From contig JBBSFH010000008.1 of the NCBI GenBank assembly GCA_038238915.1, positions 1-64,000 of the forward strand: a stretch of DNA of 64,000 nucleotides, in the 5' to 3' direction. Origin of the DNA: JAVVHE01 sp038238915 (GTDB taxonomy: Bacteria > Pseudomonadota > Alphaproteobacteria > Sphingomonadales > Sphingomonadaceae). Every line of letters starts with the position of its first letter. The stretch's first letter is position 1. The notes under the pieces are model-generated. The model did not search any database, was not told the origin of the DNA, and worked only from the letters and a program-made list of their open reading frames with translations. Shown one piece after another: positions 8,056 through 14,518 of this stretch. The translations under genes and the position numbers were made by a program.

Positions 8056-9864
8056 ATGACCGCCAGCCTCGACCGCATCCGCAACTTCTCGATCATCGCC
8101 CACATCGATCACGGCAAGTCCACGCTCGCCGATCGGCTGATCCAGCAGACCGGCGGCCTGACGCAACGCGAGATGACCGAACAGGTGCTCGACAACATGG
8201 ATATCGAGCGCGAACGCGGCATCACGATCAAGGCGCAGACCGTCCGGCTCGATTACAAGGCCAAGGACGGCCTCGATTATGTGCTGAACCTCATGGACAC
8301 GCCGGGGCATGTGGATTTCGCTTACGAGGTCAGCCGCAGCCTCGCCGCGTGCGAAGGCGCGCTGCTGGTGGTGGACGCCGCGCAGGGGGTGGAAGCGCAG
8401 ACACTCGCCAACGTCTACCAGTCGATCGAGCATGATCACGAGATCGTGCCCATCATCAACAAGGTCGATCTCCCGTCCGCCGAACCCGAGAAGGTCCGCG
8501 CGCAGATCGAGGACGTGATCGGCATCGACGCCTCGAACGCGGTCCTCACGTCGGCCAAGACCGGCCTGGGCATCGGGGACGTACTCGAAGCAATCGTCAC
8601 ACGCATCCCGCCGCCCAAGGGGATGATCGATTCGCCGCTGAAGGCCATGCTCGTCGATAGCTGGTACGATCCGTACCTTGGCGTCGTCATCCTCGTGCGC
8701 GTCATCGATGGCGTGCTCAAGAAGGGGATGACGATCCGCTTCATGGCGGGCGATACGCAGCATCTGGTCGATCGCACCGGCGCGTTCCGCCCGAAGATCG
8801 AGCAGTTGGACAGCCTGGGCCCGGGCGAAATCGGCTTCATCACCGCTCAGATCAAAGAGGTTGCCGAAGCGCGCGTCGGCGATACCATCACCGATGCCAA
8901 GCGGCCCGCAAACCAGGCGTTACCGGGGTTCCGGCAAGTCCAGCCGGTAGTATTTTGCGGGCTGTTCCCCACGGACGCGAATGATTTTGAAAAGCTGCGA
9001 GACAGCATCTACAAGCTGCGCCTCAATGATGCGTCGTTCAGCTTCGAGATGGAAACTTCCGCCGCGCTGGGAATGGGTTTCCGCTGCGGCTTCCTGGGGC
9101 TGCTGCACCTCGAGATCATTCAGGAGCGTCTCACACGCGAATATGATCTTGATCTGATCACGACTGCACCGAGTGTTATCTACAAGATCCATCTGAGCAC
9201 CGGCGAGTCGATCGAACTGCATAATCCCGCCGACATGCCCGAAGCCAACCGGATTACCTCGATCGAGGAGCCCTGGATCAAGGCGACGATCTTCACGCCC
9301 GATGAGTATCTTGGCGCGATCCTGAAGTTGTGCCAGGATCGGCGCGGGCTTCAGCAACAACTGACCTACGTTGGCGGGCGTGCGCAGGTGGTCTACGAGC
9401 TGCCACTGAACGAAGTGGTGTTCGACTTTTACGATCGCCTGAAATCGATCAGTCGCGGCTATGCGAGTTTCGACTACGAACAGATCGGCCACCGCGAGGG
9501 TGAACTGGTGAAGATGACGATCCTCGTCAACGGCGAACTCGTCGATGCGCTCTCAATGATCGTCCACGAAGCATCCGCCGAACCGCGCGGCCGCCACATG
9601 TGCGAGCGCATGAAGGATCTGATCCCCCGCCACCTGTTCAAGATCCCGATCCAGGCCGCGATCGGTGGCAAGGTGGTCGCGCGCGAGACGATCTCGGCGA
9701 TGCGCAAGGATGTGACCGCCAAATGCTACGGCGGCGACATCAGCCGCAAGAAGAAGCTGCTCGACAAGCAGAAAGAGGGCAAGAAGAAGATGCGCCAATA
9801 TGGCAGCGTCGAAATCCCGCAGGAAGCCTTCATCGCCGCGCTAAGGATGGGGGACGCGAGCTAG
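8056..9864 (+). CDS. lepA: Elongation factor 4 (LepA) GTPase
   Basis: 602 residues, the normal LepA length. A ribosome-associated translational GTPase that acts during initiation or on stalled ribosomes. Domains in order: GTPase with AHIDHGKST (P-loop, near residue 15), DTPGHVDF (G3) and NKVDLPSA (G4); beta-barrel; EF-G-like domains; and the LepA-specific C-terminus with KCYGGDISRKKKLLDKQKEG. The ATG at 8056 gives MTASLDRIRNFSIIAHIDHG, the usual start; the frame runs further upstream to 7933 without family similarity. Its TAG stop overlaps the GTG of the next gene (TAGTG), so lepA, the EVE gene and the uracil-DNA glycosylase are probably co-translated. Confidence 0.97.
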   Translation: MTASLDRIRNFSIIAHIDHGKSTLADRLIQQTGGLTQREMTEQVLDNMDIERERGITIKAQTVRLDYKAKDGLDYVLNLMDTPGHVDFAYEVSRSLAACEGALLVVDAAQGVEAQTLANVYQSIEHDHEIVPIINKVDLPSAEPEKVRAQIEDVIGIDASNAVLTSAKTGLGIGDVLEAIVTRIPPPKGMIDSPLKAMLVDSWYDPYLGVVILVRVIDGVLKKGMTIRFMAGDTQHLVDRTGAFRPKIEQLDSLGPGEIGFITAQIKEVAEARVGDTITDAKRPANQALPGFRQVQPVVFCGLFPTDANDFEKLRDSIYKLRLNDASFSFEMETSAALGMGFRCGFLGLLHLEIIQERLTREYDLDLITTAPSVIYKIHLSTGESIELHNPADMPEANRITSIEEPWIKATIFTPDEYLGAILKLCQDRRGLQQQLTYVGGRAQVVYELPLNEVVFDFYDRLKSISRGYASFDYEQIGHREGELVKMTILVNGELVDALSMIVHEASAEPRGRHMCERMKDLIPRHLFKIPIQAAIGGKVVARETISAMRKDVTAKCYGGDISRKKKLLDKQKEGKKKMRQYGSVEIPQEAFIAALRMGDAS

Positions 9865-10271
9865 TGGCGCACTGGCTGATCAAGTCCGAACCCGATGTCT
9901 ATGGCTGGGACGATCTTGTGCGCGAAGGCCGCACCCACTGGAACGGCGTGCGCAACAACACCGCCGCGCTCAACCTCAAGGCAATGGCGGTTGGCGACAC
10001 CGCGTTCTTCTATCATTCGAACGAGGGCCTCGCCTGTGTGGGCATCGTGCGCATCGTGCGCACCGCCTACCCCGACCCGTCGGACGAAACCGGCCGCTAC
10101 GTGATGGTCGATGTGGAACCGGTGCGCCCGCTGGCCTGCCCCGTCACGCTCAAGGCGATCAAGGCCGAACCGCGCCTCGCCGCCATGGAACTCGTCCGCC
10201 AATCGCGCCTCTCGGTCGCGCCGGTGCGCGACGCGGAGTGGGCGATCATCCTCGAAATGGCGAAGGGCTGA
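9864..10271 (+). CDS. EVE-domain protein
   Basis: 135 residues forming a single EVE domain (PUA-like fold). EVE domains are thought to bind modified bases in DNA or RNA. Visible hallmarks are HWLIKSEPDVYGWDDL at the start, WNGVRNNTAALNLKAM, and GDTAFFYHSNEG. Start is GTG, overlapping the lepA stop by one base. The next gene begins one base after its own stop. Position between lepA and a uracil-DNA glycosylase fits a nucleic-acid quality-control role, but that is inference. Confidence 0.9.
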   Translation: MAHWLIKSEPDVYGWDDLVREGRTHWNGVRNNTAALNLKAMAVGDTAFFYHSNEGLACVGIVRIVRTAYPDPSDETGRYVMVDVEPVRPLACPVTLKAIKAEPRLAAMELVRQSRLSVAPVRDAEWAIILEMAKG

Positions 10272-10910
10272 GTGGAGGCCGATCCCCCCCGCGATTGCCC
10301 GCTCTGCCCGCGCCTTGTCGAATACCGCGAGGCCAACCGCATCCGCCTGCCCGAGGGCTGGAACGCCCCCGTCCCCGGCTGGGGCGACCCGAACGCGTGG
10401 CTCTGCATCGTCGGCCTCGCGCCCGGCCGCGACGGTGCCAACCGCACCGGCCGCCCGTTCACCGGCGATCACGCGGGCGTGCTGCTGTATGAGACGTTGG
10501 CCGCCCACGGCCTATCGCGGGGCACGTATGGCGCCCTCCCCGACGACGGCCTCACGCTCACCGGCGCGTTCATCTCGAACGCGGTCCGCTGCGCCCCGCC
10601 CGGGAACCGTCCCACGCCTGAGGAAACGCGTACCTGCCGCCCCTTCCTCGACGCGCAACTCGCATCGCTACCCAACCTCAAGGTGGTCATCGCGCTCGGC
10701 CAGATCGCGCACCAGTCGGCGGTCAAGGCGTGCGGGGGCAAACTCCCCAAACACCCCTTCGCCCACGCGGCCGAGCACCGGATGCTGGGCGGGATGTGGC
10801 TGCTCGACAGCTACCACTGCTCGCGCCTGAACACGAACACGGGGCGACTGACGGCGGCGATGTTCGGGGCGGTGTTCGGGCGGGCGGTGGAGTTGGGAAG
10901 CACAAAATAG
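10272..10910 (+). CDS. Uracil-DNA glycosylase, family 5 (UDGb-type)
   Basis: 212 residues. Predicted to excise uracil and some other deaminated bases from DNA in base-excision repair. Cysteines of CPLCPRL and a later pair fit the iron-sulfur cluster of families 4 and 5. Motif A reads GLAPGRDGANRTGRPFTGD, lacking the Asp/Asn of other families, as in UDGb. The second motif is SYHCSRLNTNTGRL, also UDGb-like. Start is GTG, one base after the EVE stop. A second, different uracil-DNA glycosylase (UdgX type) lies 2.1 kb downstream. Confidence 0.9.
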   Translation: MEADPPRDCPLCPRLVEYREANRIRLPEGWNAPVPGWGDPNAWLCIVGLAPGRDGANRTGRPFTGDHAGVLLYETLAAHGLSRGTYGALPDDGLTLTGAFISNAVRCAPPGNRPTPEETRTCRPFLDAQLASLPNLKVVIALGQIAHQSAVKACGGKLPKHPFAHAAEHRMLGGMWLLDSYHCSRLNTNTGRLTAAMFGAVFGRAVELGSTK

Positions 10911-10915
10911 AATAA

Positions 10916-11365
10916 CTATTTATTTCTCTGCTTACTGTGTCCCCGCCCGACCGCAACCGACTTGTTGCTTGAGGGTTTGATAGCTTCTCTCGCTGTCGCG
11001 CCACTTTTCACACCCGAAATTCTCACTTCGAGAAAGGTGTCAGAACCATCAATGGATGAGACGAGGGTGCGCGACTTCTCCACAGTTTTGTATCGGTTTG
11101 GTCCAACGCTGCCCTGCACCACGACCACCTTCCGCAATTCCTCATTGATCCGCGTCTGCCACCCCGCCCCGGTCCCCCGGAACCACGCGACCACATCAGG
11201 GTCGAGCCGCAGCGACACCGCCTGCTTTGCTGCCTCCAAACGTGGCCGACCGCGCCGGACGACGCGGTCGCCGTCGCGCAGTTCGGCGCGTTCGAACCAG
11301 TCGCGCGTCAGCTTGGGCGCGTCATCCGGATCGATCCAGGAACTCGTTGTAATCTGCTCGCTCAT
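10916..11365 (-). CDS. brnA: BrnA antitoxin with unusual C-terminal extension
   Basis: 149 residues. The middle is a ribbon-helix-helix DNA-binding region typical of BrnA (AVSLRLDPDVVAWFRGTGAG then WQTRINEELRKVV, about residues 49-82). BrnA neutralises BrnT and represses the operon. Usual BrnA proteins are about 80-110 residues; here about 60 more follow (from QGSVGPN), rich in Ser, Lys and Thr, without similarity I recognise. That tail could be genuine or the product of a lost stop codon. The start overlaps brnT by 44 bases, the normal brnT-brnA arrangement. It is convergent with the uracil-DNA glycosylase, 5 bases away. Confidence 0.85.
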   Translation of the reverse strand: MSEQITTSSWIDPDDAPKLTRDWFERAELRDGDRVVRRGRPRLEAAKQAVSLRLDPDVVAWFRGTGAGWQTRINEELRKVVVVQGSVGPNRYKTVEKSRTLVSSIDGSDTFLEVRISGVKSGATAREAIKPSSNKSVAVGRGHSKQRNK

Positions 11366-11603
11366 CTCGGTCCGCTTTCCTCATCGATATCACGCGCCGC
11401 CCGCCACCGCGTTCAGTCCAAACCACTACGACAACCTCGCCGCGAACCACGCCAACGCTAATCTCGCGCGGCTCGCCATAGTCGCGCCGGTCGTCGGGAT
11501 CGCCATAGTGCCGTCCCGCGAACAGTTCGACCGCGTCATCGAAGTCCAGCCCGCGCTCGATCAGCGTGCGCGCACGCTTCTCGGGATCATAGCTGATCTT
11601 CAC
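11322..11603 (-). CDS. brnT: BrnT family ribonuclease toxin
   Basis: 93 residues, the normal BrnT size. BrnT folds like RelE-type toxins and cuts RNA; BrnA binds and inhibits it. Visible pattern: KISYDPEKRARTLIERGLDF at the start, GEPREISVGVV in the middle, and RVISMRKADRDERADYNEF at the end. I chose the GTG at 11603, which gives the standard VKISYDP start. A longer TTG frame (to 11633) lies ahead of the transcription start predicted from the promoter at 11622-11650. It is the first gene of a two-gene operon with brnA. Confidence 0.88.
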   Translation of the reverse strand: MKISYDPEKRARTLIERGLDFDDAVELFAGRHYGDPDDRRDYGEPREISVGVVRGEVVVVVWTERGGGRRVISMRKADRDERADYNEFLDRSG

Positions 11604-11621
11604 CGCCGCATCATAATTTCG

Positions 11622-11650
11622 TATATACAACAATCACCCCGCGTCGTCAA
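11622..11650 (-). promoter_or_regulatory. Sigma-70-type promoter of brnT-brnA
   Basis: On the minus strand TTGACG (11645-11650) is followed after exactly 17 bases by TATATA (11622-11627), close to the housekeeping consensus. Transcription would start near 11615, giving a leader of only about 12 bases before the brnT GTG. BrnA would be expected to bind here for autorepression. Confidence 0.7.
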
Positions 11651-11690
11651 CCCCCTTCCCTTGCCCACCCCAAGAACATATACCGAACAC

Positions 11691-12929
11691 GTGCCCACCC
11701 TCGACACCCGCGCCAAGCTCGCCATCCTCGCGGACGCGGCCAAATATGATGCCTCGTGCGCCTCGTCGGGCACCGCCAAGCGCAACGCCACCAAGGGCGG
11801 CATCGGCTCGACCGAGGGCATGGGCATCTGCCACGCCTACGCCCCCGATGGCCGCTGCATATCGCTCCTCAAGATCCTCCTCACCAACAGCTGCATCTTC
11901 GATTGCCACTATTGCATCAATCGCCGCAGCAGCGACGTCCGCCGCGCGCGCTTCACCGTGGACGAAGTCGTCAAGCTTACCATAGCCTTCTACAAGCGCA
12001 ACTATATCGAGGGCCTGTTCCTCTCGTCCGGCATTATCCGCAGCAGCAACTACACCATGGAACAGATGGTCCGCGTCGCGCGCGATTTGCGCGAGGTGCA
12101 CCAGTTCCACGGCTATATCCACCTCAAAACCATCCCCGATGCCGATCCCGAACTGATCGATCAGGCCGGCCGCTACGCCGACCGCCTCTCGATCAACGTC
12201 GAACTCCCCACCGAAGCCGGCCTCACCCGCCTCGCCCCCGAAAAATCCGCCCCGCGCATTCGCGCCTCCATGGGCCAGCTCAAAACCCGCATCGCCGAAC
12301 GCCGCGCCGAACGCTCCACCAAAGCCCCGCGCTACGCGCCCGCCGGCCAATCCACCCAGATGATCGTCGGCGCGGACGCCGCCACCGATCGCGACATCGT
12401 CGGCACCGCGTCCGCACTCTACGACCGGTTCGCCATGCGCCGCGTCTATTACAGCGCGTTCAGCCCGATCCCGCACGCGTCCGCCGTCCTGCCGCTCACC
12501 CGCCCGCCGCTGATGCGCGAACACCGACTTTACCAGGCCGACTGGCTGATGCGCTTCTACGATTTCTCGCCCGCCGAAGTGCAATCCGCCGCCGACCCCA
12601 CCACCGGCAATTTCGCGCTCGATATCGATCCCAAGCTCGCCTGGGCGCTCGGCAACCGCGCCGCCTTCCCGGTCGACGTCAACAAGGCCCCGCGCGAAAC
12701 CCTGCTCCGCGTACCCGGCCTCGGCGTCAAAGCCGTCCACGCGATCCTGCGCTCGCGCCGCGCGCGCACGCTCCGGCTCGACGACATCGCCCGCCTAACG
12801 CGCTCAATCGAAAAACTCCGCCCCTTCCTCATCGCTGCCGACTGGTGCCCCACCGCGCTCGCCGACCGCGCCGACCTCCGCCCGCTCGTCGCCCCCGTGC
12901 GCGCGCCGCAGCTGGAATTGTTCGCATGA
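11691..12929 (+). CDS. Putative DNA modification/repair radical SAM protein
   Basis: 412 residues. Radical S-adenosylmethionine enzyme of the type paired with DUF4130/UdgX proteins and thought to act on DNA. The start KLAILADAAKYDASCASSG is typical. The iron-sulfur cysteines are CIFDCHYC near residue 68, followed by LFLSSGI. The C-terminal part has VNKAPRETLLRVPGLGVKAV, a helix-hairpin-helix DNA-binding motif, at about residues 326-345. I took the GTG at 11691; the frame extends 243 codons further, but that part is antisense to brnT and brnA. A palindromic repeat separates it from the UdgX fusion gene, its expected partner. Confidence 0.88.
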   Translation: MPTLDTRAKLAILADAAKYDASCASSGTAKRNATKGGIGSTEGMGICHAYAPDGRCISLLKILLTNSCIFDCHYCINRRSSDVRRARFTVDEVVKLTIAFYKRNYIEGLFLSSGIIRSSNYTMEQMVRVARDLREVHQFHGYIHLKTIPDADPELIDQAGRYADRLSINVELPTEAGLTRLAPEKSAPRIRASMGQLKTRIAERRAERSTKAPRYAPAGQSTQMIVGADAATDRDIVGTASALYDRFAMRRVYYSAFSPIPHASAVLPLTRPPLMREHRLYQADWLMRFYDFSPAEVQSAADPTTGNFALDIDPKLAWALGNRAAFPVDVNKAPRETLLRVPGLGVKAVHAILRSRRARTLRLDDIARLTRSIEKLRPFLIAADWCPTALADRADLRPLVAPVRAPQLELFA

Positions 12930-12935
12930 GCCGAA

Positions 12936-13026
12936 CCCCCTCCGTCGGCTCCGCCGCCACCACCGCCCGAGGGGGAGGATCGATCCTCCCCCGCTGGGGG
13001 AGGTGCCCGAAGGGCGGAGGGGGAGC
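12936..13026. repeat. GC-rich palindromic repeat, copy A (intergenic)
   Basis: This fills most of the gap between the radical SAM gene and the udgX fusion. Ends read CCCCCTCCG and GGCGGAGGGGG as inverted arms. The centre is the palindrome GGGGGAGGATCGATCCTCCCCC. A GCCCGAAGGGC hairpin is present in the right arm. Close relatives are at 13811-13911 and 53499-53624. It looks like a REP-type element of sphingomonads. Confidence 0.75.
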
Positions 13027-13042
13027 GGCCAGGCCCTAGCCG

Positions 13043-14518
13043 ATGCGCCAGATCACCCTCGCCCACCCGGCAGATTACGAAGGCTGGCGGACCGCCGCCC
13101 GCGCGCTAGCCGCCGCGCAAATCCCTCCCGCCGAAGTCGCATTCACCGTCGCAGGCACCGCCGACCTGTTCGCCGCCCGCGACACGCCCGCACCCGCGCC
13201 CACCCGAGCGCTCACCGTACCCAAGGCATTCCTCGATCTCGCGCAAACCATCGTCTGCCACCGCGATCCCGAACGCTTCGCGCTGCTCTACGCCGCGCTC
13301 ACCCGCCTCCAGCACACCCGCGCGCTACTTGACGACGCTGCCGATCCGCTCGTCCACCGCCTGAACACACTCGCCAAAGCCGTCCGCCGCGACATCCACA
13401 AGATGCGCGCCTTCGTCCGCTTCCGCGAACTTCCCGAGGCGGACGGCAGCCGCTTCGTCGCCTGGTTCGAGCCCGATCACCATATCGTGCGCGCCAACAC
13501 GCCCTTTTTCGCGCGCCGTTTCACCGCGATGCGCTGGTCGATCCTCACGCCGGAACTCTGCGCGCACTGGGACGGCGAGAATGCCAGCTTCACGCCCGGC
13601 GCGGTCCGCGCGGACGCGCCCGACGGCGATCCGCTCGAGGCGACCTGGGCCACCTATTACGCGAGCACGTTCAACCCCGCGCGCCTCAAGGTGAACGCGA
13701 TGACGAAAGAAATGCCCAGGAAATACTGGAAGAACATGCCCGAAACCGCGTTGGTCCCCGCCCTGATCGCGGGCGCGCAGGCAAGGATGACCGCGATGAT
13801 CGATGCATCGGCCCCCTCCCCCTCCGCCCTTCGGGCACCTCCCCCAAGGGGGGAGGATCGGTCCTCCCCCCTTGGGGGAGGTGGCGGCGAAGACGGCGGA
13901 GGGGGTGTCGCCGCACCCACCACCCTCGCCCACCTCCGCACCCAAGCCGCCACCTGCACCCGCTGCCCGCTCTACGTCCCCGCCACGCAGACGGTTTTCG
14001 GCGAAGGCCCTGCCGATGCGCGCTTGGTATTCGTCGGCGAACAGCCCGGCGATCAGGAGGATCTGGCCGGCCACCCCTTCGTCGGCCCGGCGGGCCAGGT
14101 CTTCGACCGCGCGCTCGCGCAAGCCGGCATCGATCGCTCCCGCACCTATATCACCAACGCGGTCAAGCACTTCAAGTTCGAGCCGCGCGGCAAGCGCCGC
14201 ATCCACGCCAAGCCGGGAACGTCCGAGATTGACGCCTGCCGGTGGTGGCTCGATCAGGAACGCGCCGTATTGAAGCCGCTGATCACCGTCGCACTCGGTG
14301 CGACTGCCGCACGCTCGCTCACCGGCCGCACGGTCACCATCAGCCGCGAGCGTGGCCGCCCATTCGCACTCGCCGATGGCTCGGAGGCGTGGATCACCGT
14401 CCATCCATCCTTCCTGCTACGCATCGAGGACAAGGCCGCCGCCGACGAGGAATTCGCCCGCTTCGTCGCCGATCTCGCAGCGATCCGCGACCGCGTCGGC
14501 GAACTCGCCGCTCAGTAA
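13043..14518 (+). CDS. udgX: DUF4130-UdgX fusion: uracil-DNA-binding glycosylase
   Basis: 491 residues. Residues 1-255 form the DUF4130 module found with radical SAM partners. From about residue 296 follows a UdgX-type uracil-DNA glycosylase with four cluster cysteines starting CTRCPLY, the motif GEQPGDQEDLAGHPFVGPAG, and KRRIH. In mycobacterial UdgX the histidine of KRRIH forms a covalent bond with DNA after uracil removal. The two modules are joined by a Pro/Arg/Gly-rich linker (about residues 257-290) encoded by a palindromic repeat inserted in frame. The stop overlaps the convergent mrcA stop by 7 bases. The radical SAM gene upstream is the usual partner. Confidence 0.9.
   Translation: MRQITLAHPADYEGWRTAARALAAAQIPPAEVAFTVAGTADLFAARDTPAPAPTRALTVPKAFLDLAQTIVCHRDPERFALLYAALTRLQHTRALLDDAADPLVHRLNTLAKAVRRDIHKMRAFVRFRELPEADGSRFVAWFEPDHHIVRANTPFFARRFTAMRWSILTPELCAHWDGENASFTPGAVRADAPDGDPLEATWATYYASTFNPARLKVNAMTKEMPRKYWKNMPETALVPALIAGAQARMTAMIDASAPSPSALRAPPPRGEDRSSPLGGGGGEDGGGGVAAPTTLAHLRTQAATCTRCPLYVPATQTVFGEGPADARLVFVGEQPGDQEDLAGHPFVGPAGQVFDRALAQAGIDRSRTYITNAVKHFKFEPRGKRRIHAKPGTSEIDACRWWLDQERAVLKPLITVALGATAARSLTGRTVTISRERGRPFALADGSEAWITVHPSFLLRIEDKAAADEEFARFVADLAAIRDRVGELAAQ
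13811..13911. repeat. GC-rich palindromic repeat, copy B, inside the udgX coding region
   Basis: The same element type as 12936-13026: outer arms CCCCTCCGCC and GGCGGAGGGGG, inner palindrome CTCCCCCAAGGGGGGAGGA / TCCTCCCCCCTTGGGGGAG, and a GCCCTTCGGGC hairpin. It remains in frame and supplies about 33 codons of the linker between the two enzyme modules. Ends are approximate. Confidence 0.8.

Noticed and set aside
10962..11690. 243-codon upstream extension of the radical SAM reading frame
   Set aside because: It lies antisense to brnA and brnT, has no similarity, and the family start KLAILADAAKYDAS follows directly after the GTG at 11691.
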